Assembly: GCA_021229015.1 (NCBI GenBank)
Contig: CM037789.1
Location: 40,708,926 to 40,772,925, forward strand
Direction of reading: 5' to 3'
DNA length: 64,000 nucleotides
Source of the DNA: Solen grandis
Taxonomy: Eukaryota; Mollusca; Bivalvia; Adapedonta; Solenidae
Every line of letters starts with the position of its first letter. Position 1 is the stretch's first letter. Both the position numbers and the translations under genes were made by a program. A model generated the notes under the pieces. It searched no databases, was not told the DNA's origin, and saw only the letters and a list, made by a program, of their open reading frames with translations. Of the stretch, positions 23,666-36,763 are shown in pieces.

Positions 23666-25189
23666 TATTGAGATATTGTTGCTTTAGATTTACTTTCACA
23701 TATTCATATAATCTCATAAACTGCAGACAGGAGAGAGTGGCGTTATGCTTAATGTTAGCAGTCTAATGAGACAAATGGTGAAGTTCATCTTTTTTTTGTA
23801 ACGACCGTGTTGAAGCAATGTCAAAGCGGGTTCATAACACTGGGTGTATTGGCATCGCTTGTAAATTTGATCATCGTTTATTAAATTTACTTTGATAAAC
23901 AAACGAAATGCGACATTCCTGTTCTTTCAGCGCTATCAGCGCTTTGATATCACACGCAACTAAGTGAACTGTAACGAGGTGAGAAAATTCGCAACCAGGT
24001 CACCCTTTGCTTTGGCTTGGAGTCTGAAAGCTTAGTCAGTAGAACACTCGGTCCTAGTCCCTCCCTAGCAGTACGTTTTTTACACCCGGATTCAGTTGGC
24101 ATATGCATTGTTCTCATATAGTTCTCCTGTATGTACAACAATGTTGGATCACACAACCAAACATACCCACAATCCTGCATCTCTATCTTAGCGAGGTATC
24201 ACATGTGTGGTATGTGTGCTTGAATTTCATACTTCACTAGTGCTGTTTTACATTGAATTGTAGGGTCATAGCCAGGTAAAATTACCGAGGTATTTAATTC
24301 AACATTGAAACTTCCAAAAAATAACATTACCCACAAACAGTAACCCTTACCCTAACCAATATTCAAACCGAGGCGCAAGTTTTCTACCTCACACGGAATG
24401 GTACATCTTCATACACAGAGAGAGATTATTTTTGCCAAAGAAATCACTGTAAGAAAATGTATGTGTTACGCCGTCTTGTCAGCTTTACAGTAATTTATAA
24501 AGATTGTTGGTCACTTGCTTCGTATGACGTTTGTGATAAAGCAAAAATTTGGATTGCATTCCTTATCATTCTGACTATTTCATACAGATGTATCTTATTA
24601 TAAATTATCTTCTAAAAGCAGACATTAAACTTATCATATATATTGTATATATTATATATTTGGTCAAGTATAAAGTTAAATGTTTTATCAAGTTTTGTCT
24701 GTGAATCTTATCGGTGATCGTATAGAAAAAATATTTGTGACAAAAAAAATCTGATTGTGAATGCAAAGTTATAATTCAGAAATAAGTATATATTTACATT
24801 AATAAGTTTTAAGATGTATGGAAGATTAAATTATCATACTTTGTTTCATTTTAATTACAGGAGATAGCGTTTTCCTTAACTTTAGTTTTCCTGAACATAT
24901 ATGAACTGGCGTTAATTTGAAATGCTTTGTTTTAGCAATTAAAAAATATTAAAAAAAAAAAGATCAACATGTTCAAATGGAAAAACGATTGATCTTTACA
25001 GTTTAAACATATTCATTATATCCGCAAATATTGAAGTTTATCCTACATTTCTTCTTTCTTTACTTTTATTGTAATGGTTAGCAAACATTTTCTGATTATA
25101 ATGGCCATACTTTAGACCTTACGGTCAAGGATTTCCCACGTGTGGGTCCCGTTTTTTGCTAAAGAGACAGCAGCGGAAGAGACAGCACT
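23666..25189. other. no gene; includes a dispersed repeat at 24195-24395
   Basis: The part at 24195-24310 (TGCTTGAATTTCATACTTCA, ATTGAATTGTAGGGTCATAG) is similar to 40730-40860. An inverted telomere-like phrase ACCCTTACCCTAACC follows at 24343. Short open frames on the minus strand are conserved only because the whole block is duplicated. Confidence 0.5.
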
Positions 25190-25493
25190 TTGATACAAGG
25201 GAGTCCGGGTGCGATACCCTAGCTCATTTTACGAATAGACACCTTGGTTCTTTTACGTGCCCGGCGTATAGCACCGATGCATGGGAGACAAGTTCCTGGG
25301 TAGAACCAGTACTGAGTACTCCGAGTTCTCATAGCAGCCCCATTTTGCCAAGTGCTAGGCAAGGGTGCATCTGATACAAATTTTATACGTCTTTGGTTTG
25401 ACGCGGTCATCGGAGGAAGTGTCCCGACTGGAATTCAAACCCTAGACCTCCCGAACGCAAGGCGGACACTTTACCACTGAGCTATTGCGCCGG
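25190..25493 (-). repeat. tRNA-derived SINE, family 3
   Basis: Minus strand: CCGGCGCAATAGCTCAGTGG gives a textbook A box (TAGCTCAGTGG). The B box is GGTTTGAATTCC and the anticodon-loop region reads CCTTGCG. The body is collinear with the plus-strand copy at 18842. It is the best-preserved head of this family here. The duplicate lies at 34293-34596. Confidence 0.85.
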
Positions 25494-26900
25494 TTTCTTT
25501 TCCCTTATAGTAATGCATATCCCAAACAAAGGGACCAGGTAAAGTTATAAGTCTTGGCCATTTCACTTCCCATAGTCACCATCTACCGGTCTTGTACAAT
25601 ATTTTGACATTGCTCCGGACAACAAAAAAAAAAACATTATAAAATGAAATAAAGGGAGATTATCAAAAATGGGACTAGTTATGGATATTGATTACTGAAC
25701 TTTTCCTATTAACCAACTATATAAGGATCAATCTTGTGAAGGTTGTTTAAAGGAAACTGTTGACGACGGACATACGGACAACGGACAATGACCCAGCCTA
25801 ATAGCTCACCATAGGCACGTTGTGCTCAGGTGAGCTAAAAATTATGGGAGATCAGTAACATTGTACAAGGAATGCTTATGGGTCTTTGTCACTGCATTTC
25901 TTTTCGTCATCAATTTATTTATGAAGTTTCAAGTCGATACCTTGTTAAGTGTCCAGGTATATAGTAAATGGGTTATGCTCAGGACTAAAATTCATAATAA
26001 AATTATATTCAGGGAGATAATTCGAAAAATGGTCCAGTTAGAGTTATGGTTCTTGGTCACTGCACTTTCCAATCTCGCCATCTATCTATCGTATATTTTG
26101 ATTTTAATGTCTTTACCTTGAAAAAAATACGTGTTAATAAATGAAGATTTTTTTATTTTTTTTTAAGTAAAAAAAAATAAAGGCGGTGGAATTCAAGACA
26201 TGGTTCAGAGAAATTATGGTTCTTTGTCGCTGCATTCTACTAGTCGCAATCTATTCACATACATGCATAAAATTTAAATTTAGGGTAAAGTCCCTGTAAT
26301 GATTTCACTACATTCACTACCTCATGGCCTTTCACAGAGATAACCAAGGTTCCCTAATGTTTCATTAGGGTACCTTGGTTATCTTGGTAGAGGTTAAGTG
26401 GTCAAAGACGTAGCGGATAACAGGGACTTTACCTTAATACCTTGTATAGTTTTCAAGTTGTGACCAATGTAAAAGTTGCTAGCAAAAATTAATCATAAAA
26501 TAAGTTAAAGTGAGATAAAAAAAAATTGGACCAGGTAGAGTTATGGTTCTTAGTCACAATTATCCTAGTCATCATCTGTTCCAAGGTAAATCCTTGTATG
26601 GATTTTGAGTAATACTCTGGACAAAATGCATTTTAAAATAAAGGAAAGGGAGAAAATTGAAGAGTTGTTTTTTTCTTGACACCATCTATGTAAATTAAAA
26701 GATTCAAGTCAATAGCTTGTATATGTTTGGAGTAATACTCCGGACAAAAATTCATTATAAAATAAGGGGAATAATTAAAAAAATGGGACCAAGTAGAGTA
26801 ATAGTTCTTCGTCACTGCACTTGACCTCCTCCACTTGACCGCTATCCACAATCTCCAAGCAGAGTTGTCGTTCGTTCCTCACATAACTTCTCTGCAATGG
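25494..26900 (-). repeat. dispersed repeat block with terminal hairpin
   Basis: Repeated phrases (GTAGAGTTATGGTTCTTAGTC, AATACTCCGGACAAAAATTC) with a perfect terminal stem TAGCTCACC...GGTGAGCTA at 25803-25838. Same family as 22341-23665. No coding potential. Confidence 0.6.
26292..26456. repeat. foldback MITE, copy a
   Basis: Ends GGTAAAGTCCCTGT and ACAGGGACTTTACC are exact inverted copies. The two halves pair almost end to end through AACCAAGGTTCCCTAATG and CATTAGGGTACCTTGGTT around a 3-nt turn. About 165 bp and non-coding. Confidence 0.85.
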
Positions 26901-27064
26901 GCTCAATGACAAGAATCTTGTCAAAACAGAAAACACTCATTTAATGCAGATTTAAGTGTATTTTACGGATCAAAAGTATAGAAACATTGAATAAATACTT
27001 TTTGAATCATCATAAAACGTGTGAAAATTATTAATTTCAGTTGTTATTATCGGAACTATTTTCT

Positions 27065-27674
27065 GTGTGCCTAAAGCAACATATCCGAAATGGTAGGAAA
27101 ACGATTATAAGGGAATCACAAAATGACGTATATACTGGCTTGCGGTCGTGGCCGTGGGATTTATATACCCTAGGAGACTTCCAAATGAAAAAACATTATA
27201 AAGTTTTAACATATTATTGGGTTTCCAAATTAACCAAAAAAAAAAAAAATTAAAAAAAAAAAAAAAAAAAAAAACTGCATAAAATGATTGCATTTAATAC
27301 CAGAATATACAAAATATCATTCTACATAAAATGATATAAATAAATACCTCAAAAGGTCTTTTTCCATTCAAGGTAAAGTCCCTGTTAAGGTTCCGCTATG
27401 TCTTGGACCATTAACCTCTACCAAGGTTCCCTAATGAAAAATTTAGAAACCTTGGTTATCTCCGTGAAAAGCCATGAGGTCTGAAAATGTAGCGGAACCA
27501 TTACAGGGACCTTACCTTAAGTTGTATCTATCTAAAAATAGATTACTTCAGCATACCTGGAGTCGCCAATAGCAACCTACACCAAATATTCAAGATGTCA
27601 ATACACACAAATGTAGATATTTAAACTTTATCTTGATTTTACACAACAATAGGGATGATTTTTGATAACAAATT
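27065..27674. other. spacer between the duplication copies
   Basis: Not shared with the start of copy 1, which is hidden by the N gap. It holds a poly-A block at 27238-27274 and a foldback MITE at 27371-27519. No gene is visible. Confidence 0.7.
27371..27519. repeat. foldback MITE, copy b
   Basis: AAGGTAAAGTCCCTGTTAAG at one end and ACAGGGACCTTACCTT at the other, with internal CCAAGGTTCCCTAATG. Same family as 26292-26456 but an independent insertion, in opposite orientation judged by the central arms. Confidence 0.8.
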
Positions 27675-27878
27675 TAACAGAACTATGAGGAATAATGAAC
27701 TTAACGGGAAAAGCAGGATATTTGCCTATACAAAAGTGTATTTACATGTAAAGAATGAAACAATGAAAATAGCTCTCATTTAAAACTAAATATTGCATCA
27801 ACACAAAATTTAATGTTGTTATTTTCTTTATATGATGCCTGGACAATTTCCATCTAAATACTCATAGAATTACCTACC

Positions 27879-28162
27879 GGCGCAATAAAGTGTTCTCTTT
27901 GCGTTCGGGAGGTCTGGGGTTCGAATCCCAGCCGGGGACTTCCTCCTTTGACTGAGTCATACCAAAGACGTATAAAATTGGCACCAGATGCACCCTTGCC
28001 TGGCACTCGGCAAAATGGGCCGGGGTTGCTTTGGGAACTCATAGAACTCAGTACAGGCTCTACCCAGGAACTTGTCTCCCATGTACCGGTGCTATACACC
28101 GGGCACGTAAAACAACCAAGGGGTGGCACTCCGTACTGCATATGTCTGCTAATTACTACTGG
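27879..28162 (+). repeat. tRNA-derived SINE family 3 (duplicate)
   Basis: Same insertion as 18842-19125, carried by the duplication. It has the same A-box deletion. Confidence 0.8.
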
Positions 28163-29362
28163 TTAGTTAATACCCTGGCCTTTTATTAAAATATGAAGTA
28201 GGTCTAATATAAGAACAAGCAATTATATTGTACACCTAATACAGTTTTGTGAAAAAGTTACCGTGATACGAAGATGATGAATCAAGATGCCCATAGTCAG
28301 AGTCAAAACGCCCACATAAAGAACTAAATTCAGCTATAAAAGTCCCGCATAATGTTATCATTTTTTCAATCTGAAAGAGGAGTCATTCTTTAGCATCCCT
28401 AAAGTCACATGTATATATTTTCAATACGGATTCCAAATATGGTCGCAAAGAAAAGATGTGAGAATTTTGAATATTTTGTTTAAATTGTATTACGTTATTA
28501 ACGGTGTATAAAAAAATTTTTATACATAAAGCGGGTTACCACTGACTTTATTTTTTTTTAAATTCTCATTTTTTTAGTAAAATATTAGAGGAAACCCCAA
28601 TTTCTAAGATTCATATATTTAAAACATGATTCAAAGTATATTTGTCAATTGTTGAGGGTCCAAAAAGTCACATTTTAGTGCAAATTAAGCTAAATTTAAA
28701 AAAAGGCAGTTTTAGTTTTACATTTTCAGAAAGCCTTTATATCAGAGGATTGATTTTGAAAAAAAATAAAAGAAATCTTTCCGTTGATTTTTTTATCAAG
28801 AAAATATTTTAGGTAGTTTTTGTATATATTTTGGTCCTGAAACAATGGCGATTTTTTCTCATTTTGTATTTTCCAAGCATGTTTGACAGTATTTTTACCT
28901 ATAACTTACAAAGCGCATAATGTGTTACAAACTGTTATTAAATATTCTGAAAATATTATATTGATATGTTATTAAAGTATTTAGAATACATCTTTAAATT
29001 TTTAATGCTTTAAATTTTTCAACAAGTTTTTGCAACAGTGATTCTTTACTATAAGATAGATTTCTAAAACGAGCATGATAACCCCCTTTTTTCAATTCAT
29101 ATATCTTTTAGCTTTAGTTAAAAGTACCTTTGAGCAAAAATTTAGAAAAATCTGTCCGTAAGAAAAAAAAAAGAAAAAAAAACAACGTCGAAACGCCATT
29201 AATGATGGACAACATACATTTTGTGAAATGCATAAAATATAATATTTCCATAGGGAATATTTCCAAAACATTATACATGTTTGTCATTTATATCTTGTAA
29301 ACTGTCACAGGAATATATTTATACGATAAAATTTGGCACAGAAATCGTTATATATATATATA

Positions 29363-30594
29363 TTAATTAAGATCGTACACCAGTATTTCATTTTGATGAA
29401 TGTTTGTCACAATCAGTTTCTTATTACTTGGATCAAAGCTCAATGATGTAGGATACTTCAAACCATCTTCCTGGGTCAGGACTACACCCAGCTCCTCACC
29501 ATCCGCCCCTACCTGGACCACATTGTGGGAGTCATACCCACACAGGAACATTCCGCCCCGTCCGTCTGCACAGACACCCCGCCAACCCTTCATCTGTGTA
29601 CCTGTGTACCTGTACAGTTGTGTCCCTTTCCTGTCTGTACAGATAAGTCCCATGAACCTATCTGCTATGTAGATCCTCTCTCCACTGACGGTCAGGCCTC
29701 TGATATTTGTGAGTATTTTCTGGCTGATCGTCTGCAGCAATGTTCCGGACAGGTTGTACACATACACTTTATTACGCTTGTCCGAAACAAACAGTTCCCC
29801 GTCACTATAAGCAATAACATAACAATCATAATTCAGCTTTACTGTCTTTGCTGGGGTCATTGTCTTACCTACAGACACAAACTGTAACTCGTATTCAAGA
29901 CAAATGACCACTTCCTGTGGCCCTACACAACACATTCCATAGGGACGACACGGCAGGTCACAGTGGTCTGTAACAGTGTAGGTGGAGCTGTCCAAAAGCT
30001 TCAGTCGCTTATTCTTGATGTCGATAACATAATTGCATCATCAGACAGAAGACATGTACTTTGTATGTGACACGTGATTCTGTCTTGAGGTAATTTAACT
30101 TTGACCTTTGACACGCCTGTTACCTTATACGAAGTGATACGCTTGTCTGGTTTCACATGAATGTCTCTTTTGTCGGTGACTTCCTTTGCAGTTGTCATTA
30201 ACTTCTGTCCCTTCTTCATGGAGACAAACAACTGGGGCTTGTTCTCAGATGTCGTATCCAACGTTGAATACAAGATATGGTGTCTCTTTCCAGCTGATCA
30301 CAGCATTCCTGATCCTCGTCAAACTTGAACCTGTTCTCGCTGTACCAAACATTGATCTCTCCTACAGCTATCTCTTCAAGTGATTCAACTATCTTAATGA
30401 TCTTTCTCTTCTGCTGTTCCACCATATCCAGATATTTCTTTTTCTCATTCAGCAATTCTTCCCCTGTCATGTTACGTATATTCTTCTGTGTCGCCAGTCT
30501 CTTTCGTGTTCTCCCAAGACCGTCTATAGTCTCTTGTAGCTCTTGTAAGAGGTCGTCAATGTCGCCAGGGATAAACTTGACCTCCTCACAGGAT
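29363..30594 (-). pseudogene. TRIM-like 3' exon, unit B, two frameshifts
   Basis: Near-identical to unit A's exon (1232 versus 1234 nt) but with two one-base deletions: one in TCGATAACAT at 30021-30030 and one in CCAACGTTG at about 30262. Both break the frame, separating the coiled-coil part from the propeller part. The acceptor ATTCCAG/ATCC at 30594 is kept. Whether these are true mutations or sequencing or consensus errors cannot be told from one sequence. Its own B-box exon, at 36764-37091, is also damaged, which favours a pseudogene. Confidence 0.8.
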
Positions 30595-31369
30595 CTGGAA
30601 TGATAGTATCTTGCAAGTTCATCTGTATTCAGAAACTGAGTCATCTGCCAGAATGCAATAGTTGTATACAAGTACTCTTTTGATAATATAAGTCACGTCA
30701 TCCTTATTCTCTATTCTTTTACATGCTTTCTTATTACAATACAAATTGACATCCGATAACCACTCTCTGTATATTTTGTATTAATATACTTCGTAATACT
30801 AAACTGAGAACATACAATTATAAAATACTCTCTCCCCACCCCCACCCCCTCTCTCTCTCTCTCTCACACACACACACCCGAACTATTTCTCTTTATAACA
30901 CTATCTCTCTCTCTATATATGTACTATTGAATAAATAAATAAATAAATTACTGAAACAATATAAAGCTATTATACCTAAATCTTATTTCTTTGCTTCAAA
31001 AACATTTGGTTAAACTGTTGTTGTTTTCAAACTTATGAGGTTGTGTTCACAAACCATGTCTCCCCCCCCCCCCCCACACACACACACACACTGGGGAACA
31101 CAGTGACATATACTTCATTTGCTTAGAAATAGTAGATCTACCATGATTTCAGTTACCAAAACATTAGTTCACTTTTGCAAATAAGGAATACAATATTATT
31201 TTTCACATGTAAAAGAATAATTAGGATAACAAGCAACAGGTAAGCCCTGTGTGGTTAAGTACCGTCCGAATTTGTGGGCTTTGTGTTTGACTTTCTCTCA
31301 TCAATTTCTTCCCATAACAGAAAATTTGTTTCAATAGCTTAATTAGAACAGGAGTTATCTTCCGGTCAA

Positions 31370-32770
31370 GAAATAATGAAAAAGGGGAATAACTCAAAAA
31401 TTAATGAGGCCAGAGTTATGAACCTTGTACATGACACTTTTTCTTTCTTACCGTAAATGAAATTTAATTTCAATAACATGAGTCGAATTGAAATTATCTT
31501 AAGGACTCAATATTGTATAAAAGGGAAAAAACTCAAACAAGAAACCTAGGAAATGGATTATGCTCTTGTGTACTGCTATTCTCGTTAATAATGTCTACCC
31601 ACCTATGAAGTTTCAAGGTTATATGTTTCATGGTGCATTAGTTATGCTCCGAACAAAACTTAATTGAATATGAAATTAAACAACGGGCAATAACTCCTAA
31701 AATATTATTTACAGAATTAAGGTTCTTGTGTATTGTATTGCAATTCTACTTTTTGAGGTCTATCCAGTGTCAATGATTGAAGTTTCAAGGTTATATGTCT
31801 CATAGTGCATGAGTAATGCTCTCGACAAAAAAATAAGTATAAAATTTAACAAAGGGCTATAACTCCAGAAATATGTGCAGAGGTATGGTTCTTGTGTATT
31901 GCACTTCTTCTCCTATGAATCATCTACCTATGAAATTCCAAGGTTATATGTCTCATGGTGCGATAGTGCGTGAGTAATGGTCTTGACCAAAATAAGTTTA
32001 AAATCTAAAAAAAAGGAATAACTCCAAACATATGATTGGCAGAGTTACCATTCTTTTCCTCCATGAGATCTGTCCACCTGTGAAGTTTCAAGTTACTACC
32101 TTTGATACTTTTTGAGTTATGCTCCGGACAAAAATTAAGCATGAAATTTAACAAAATGATGCGCAGAGTTAATGTTTTGTGCATGACACTTCTCCTTCAT
32201 AAGGTCTATCCACCTGTGGAGTTTCAAAGTAACAGCTTTGATACTTTTGAGATATGCTCCGGACAAAAAATAAATAATAAATATCAAAGGGCAGTAACTC
32301 CAAAAATATCACGGGCAGAGTTATGGTTCTTGTGCATGACACTAATCCTCAATTAGATCTACCTATCTGTGAAGTTTCAAGTTATAATAGCTTTAAGCTT
32401 AATAATAGCTTATTCTGTATTTTTCCCTGTATATCTCTAAAAATCAGGTGACCCCTTGGGCGGGGCCAATTTTGACCCAAGGGCTATTGATTTGAACAAA
32501 CTTGGTAGAAGTCCACTAGACAATGCCACACGCTAATTATCTTTGCTCTTGGTCTGCGGTTTCGGAGAGAAGGATATTTAAATATTTCACTTTTTAAACC
32601 TATTTTTAGCTCCTGTGACCCAGACATGCAATGGACCAGAACCATTTAAACAACGTTGGTAAAGCTTCATGCAAGGAACATCATCACAGGCAAGTTTCAT
32701 CAAATTTGGCCCAGTGGTTTCAGAGGAGATGCCGTTTGTACTACGTGCTTAAGTGAGCTAAAATATATTG
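31370..32770 (-). repeat. hairpin-ended dispersed repeat (duplicate of 22341-23665)
   Basis: It carries an additional unit segment, about 31744-31843 (CTACTTTTTGAGGTCTATCC...), that is missing from copy 1. This is as expected for deletion between short direct repeats in copy 1. Confidence 0.65.
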
Positions 32771-34292
32771 AGATATTGTTGCTTTAGATTTACTTTCACA
32801 TATTCATATAATCTCATAAACTGCAGACAGGAGAGAGTGGCGTTATGCTTAATGTTAGCAGTCTACTGAGACAAATGGTGAAGTTCATCTTTTTTTTGTA
32901 ACGACCGTGTTGAAGCAATGTCAAAGCGGGTTTATAATACTGGGTGTATTGGCATCGCTTGTAAATTTGATCATCGTTTATTAAATTTACTTTGATAAAC
33001 AAACGAAATGCGACATTCCTGTTCTTTCAGCGCTATCAGCGCTTTGATATCACACGCAACTAAGTGAACTGTAACGAGGTGAGAAAATTCGCAACCAGGT
33101 CACCCTTTGCTTTGGCTTGGAGTCTGAAAGCTTAGTCAGTAGAACACTCGGTCCTAGTCCCTCCCTAGCAGTACGTTTTTTACACCCGGATTCAGTTGGC
33201 ATATGCATTGTTCTCATATAGTTCTCCTGTATGTACAACAATGTTGGATCACACAACCAAACATACCCACAATCCTGCATCTCTATCTTAGCGAGGTATC
33301 ACATGTGTGGTATGTGTGCTTGAATTTCATACTTCACTAGTGCTGTTTTACATTGAATTGTAGGGTCATAGCCAGGTAAAATTACCGAGGTATTTAATTC
33401 AACATTGAAACTTCCAAAAAATAACATTACCCACAAACAGTAACCCTTACCCTAACCAATATTCAAACCGAGGCGCAAGATTTCTACCTCACACGGAATG
33501 GTACATCTTCATACACAGAGAGAGATTATTTTTGCCAAAGAAATCACTGTAAGAAAATGTATGTGTTACGCCGTCTTGTCAGCTTTACAGTAATTTATAA
33601 AGATTGTTGGTCACTTGCTTCGTATGACGTTTGTGATAAAGCAAAAATTTGGATTGCATTCCTTATCATTCTGACTATTTCATACAGATGTATCTTATTA
33701 TAAATTATCTTCTAAAAGCAGACATTAAACTTATCATATATATTGTATATATTATATATTTGGTCAAGTATAAAGTTAAATGTTTTATCAAGTTTTGTCT
33801 GTGAATCTTATCGGTGATCGTATAGAAAAAAATATTTGTGACAAAAAAAATCTGATTGTGAATGCAAAGTTATAATTCAGAAATAAGTATATATTTACAT
33901 TAATAAGTTTTAAGATGTATGGAAGATTAAATTATCATACTTTGTTTCATTTTAATTACAGGAGATAGCGTTTTCCTTAACTTTAGTTTTCCTGAACATA
34001 TATGAACTGGCGTTAATTTGAAATGCTTTGTTTTAGCAATTAAAAAATATATTAAAAAAAAAAAGATCAACATGTTCAAATGGAAAAACGATTGATCTTT
34101 ACAGTTTAAACATATTCATTATATCCGCAAATATTGAAGTTTATCCTACATTTCTTCTTTCTTTACTTTTATTGTAATGGTTAGCAAACATTTTCTGATT
34201 ATAATGGCCATACTTTAGACCTTACGGTCAAGGATTTCCCACGTGTGGGTCCCGTTTTTTGCTAAAGAGACAGCAGCGGAAGAGACAGCACT
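32771..34292. other. no gene; duplicate of 23666-25189
   Basis: Same non-coding sequence as the first copy with few substitutions. Confidence 0.5.
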
Positions 34293-34596
34293 TTGATACA
34301 AGGGAGTCCGGGTGCGATACCCTAGCTCATTTTACGAATAGACACCTTGGTTCTTTTACGTGCCCGGCGTATAGCACCGATGCATGGGAGACAAGTTCCT
34401 GGGTAGAACCAGTACTGAGTACTCCGAGTTCTCATAGCAGCCCCATTTTGCCAAGTGCTAGGCAAGGGTGCATCTGATACAAATTTTATACGTCTTTGGT
34501 TTGACGCGGTCATCGGAGGAAGTGTCCCGACTGGAATTCAAACCCTAGACCTCCCGAACGCAAGGCGGACACTTTACCACTGAGCTATTGCGCCGG
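34293..34596 (-). repeat. tRNA-derived SINE family 3 (duplicate)
   Basis: Same insertion as 25190-25493, with intact A box and B box. Confidence 0.85.
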
Positions 34597-36000
34597 TTTC
34601 TTTTCCCTTATAGTAATGCAAATCCCAAACAAAGGGACCAGGTAAAGTTATAAGTCTTGGCCATTTCACTTCCCATAGTCACCATCTACCGGTCTTGTAC
34701 AATATTTTGACATTGCTCCGGACAACAAAAAAAAACATTATAAAATGAAATAAAGGGAGATTATCAAAAATGGGACTAGTTATGGATATTGATTACTGAA
34801 CTTTTCCTATTAACCAACTATATAAGGATCAATCTTGTGAAGGTTGTTTAAAGGAAACTGTTGACGACGGACATACGGACAACGGACAATGACCCAGCCT
34901 AATAGCTCACCATAGGCACGTTGTGCTCAGGTGAGCTAAAAATTATGGGAGATCAGTAACATTGTACAAGGAATGCTTATGGGTCTTTGTCACTGCATTT
35001 CTTTTCGTCATCAATTTATTTATGAAGTTTCAAGTCGATACCTTGTTAAGTGTCCAGGTATATAGTAAATGGGTTATGCTCAGGACTAAAATTCATAATA
35101 AAATTATATTCAGGGAGATAATTCGAAAAATGGTCCAGTTAGAGTTATGGTTCTTGGTCACTGCACTTTCCAATCTCGCCATCTATCTATCGTATATTTT
35201 GATTTTAATGTCTTTACCTTGAAAAAAATACGTGTTAATAAATGAAGATTTTTTTTTTTTTTTTTTTAAGTAAAAAAAAATAAAGGCGGTGGAATTCAAG
35301 ACATGGTTCAGAGAAATTATGGTTCTTTGTCGCTGCATTCTACTAGTCGCAATCTATTCACATACATGCATAAAATTTAAATTTAGGGTAAAGTCCCTGT
35401 AATGATTTCACTACATTCACTACCTCATGGCCTTTCACAGAGATAACCAAGGTTCCCTAATGTTTCATTAGGGTACCTTGGTTATCTTGGTAGAGGTTAA
35501 GTGGTCAAAGACGTAGCGGATAACAGGGACTTTACCTTAATACCTTGTATAGTTTTCAAGTTGTGACCAATGTAAAAGTTGCTAGCAAAAATTAATCATA
35601 AAATAAGTTAAAGTGAGATAAAAAAAAAATTGGACCAGGTAGAGTTATGGTTCTTAGTCACTATTATCCTAGTCATCATCTGTTCCAAGGTAAATCCTTG
35701 TATGGATTTTGAGTAATACTCTGGACAAAATGCATTTTAAAATAAAGGAAAGGGAGAAAATTGAAGAGTTGTTTTTTTCTTGACACCATCTATGTAAATT
35801 AAAAGATTCAAGTCAATAGCTTGTATATGTTTGGAGTAATACTCCGGACAAAAATTCATTATAAAATAAGGGGAATAATTAAAAAATGGGACCAAGTAGA
35901 GTAATAGTTCTTCGTCACTGCACTTGACCTCCTCCACTTGACCGCTATCCACAATCTCCAAGCAGAGTTGTCGTTCGTTCCTCACATAACTTCTCTGCAA
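34597..36000 (-). repeat. dispersed repeat block with terminal hairpin (duplicate)
   Basis: Counterpart of 25494-26900, with the TAGCTCACC...GGTGAGCTA stem at 34904-34939. Confidence 0.6.
35392..35549. repeat. foldback MITE, copy c (duplicate of copy a)
   Basis: Same insertion as 26292-26456, carried by the segmental duplication. Confidence 0.85.
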
Positions 36001-36142
36001 TGGGCTCAATGACAAGAATCTTGTCAAAACAGAAAACACTCATTTAATGCGGATTTAAGTGTATTTTACGGATCAAAAGTATAGAAACATTGAATAAATA
36101 CTTTTTGAATCATCATAAAACGTGTGTAAAATATTAATTTCA

Positions 36143-36208
36143 GTTGTTATTATCGGAACTATTTTCTTATTTCGCCGATGGGAACAAGCCGCAAATGCTC
36201 GTCTGCAA
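36143..36208 (+). CDS. possible membrane-helix exon spanning the duplication breakpoint
   Basis: AATTTCAG followed by an open stretch encoding a hydrophobic run and a positive-inside stop-transfer (VVIIGTIFLFRRWEQAANAR), then a possible donor GTAAAT. In copy 1 (27040 onward) the same acceptor leads to VVIIGTIF and then diverges at the duplication edge, with a stop soon after. Too short to be sure; it could be chance. Confidence 0.25.
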
Positions 36209-36734
36209 ATGTAAATATTTACAGATTCAGCCCGATATCGTAATTTAAAGCACGCTTTTTATTTTCATAATTTGTAATTTTAATGACCATTTCGATCAGG
36301 ATCAGTGGTGCTTTTTATATATATTTCAAAGTTTAACGAGCCTATCTAGTATCAAATTAAATATTTGAACAACGGTCTGGATGATGTCATATATTTGGAA
36401 CTACTTTCTGAGCCCACCACAGAGGTGAATGTAATGTTAGCCGATGTGTAAGAGAGTGCTCTATCCATATACGAATACAAAGTTTTATATGTGTTTTTTC
36501 CCAATCTAATCCGGGGGTAAAAATAAACTTTTACCGTTAAAGCTTCAAAGTGAACTACCGTTCACAATAGATTTTTTTATTGCAACACCACGAAGATTGC
36601 TGTAGGTATATAGGGTAGCTGTTTAGCTGTTATATTGTGTGACCCATCACGAGGCGATTACCTGTGCTTGTAATAACACACAAGGTTCTCTTAACTACTG
36701 TATATAAAGGGACTGTTATAATGAATATATAAGA
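36169..36734. other. no further gene recognised
   Basis: Unique AT-rich sequence between the end of the 9-kb duplication and the start of the block shared with 54755-58248. Confidence 0.4.
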
Positions 36735-36763
36735 AAGCAAATCCTACTTTCGATTTCACCTAC

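Larger units (their letters stand above)
18640..27064. repeat. tandem segmental duplication, copy 1 (~8.4 kb)
   Basis: From TAACAGAACTATGAGGAATA to GTTATTATCGGAACTATTTT this block matches 27675-36168 almost base for base. Differences seen: two single-base indels in the TRIM exon, an ~100-bp segment missing here near 22728 but present at about 31744-31843, a divergent patch at 19411-19490, microsatellite length changes and scattered SNPs. The left edge is set by the N gap, so the true duplication may be larger. Confidence 0.95.
27675..36168. repeat. tandem segmental duplication, copy 2 (~8.5 kb)
   Basis: Direct copy of 18640-27064, offset 9035 bp at the left end and 9104 bp at the right end. 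The identity stops at GGAACTATTTTCT, after which 36169 onward and 27065 onward are unrelated. Confidence 0.95.

Noticed and set aside
25450..25493. Possible true tRNA gene (good A and B boxes), also 34553-34596, 51600-51640 and 52748-52815
   Set aside because: Acceptor stems do not close, each is followed by the same SINE body elsewhere in the window, and copies recur. They are SINE heads.
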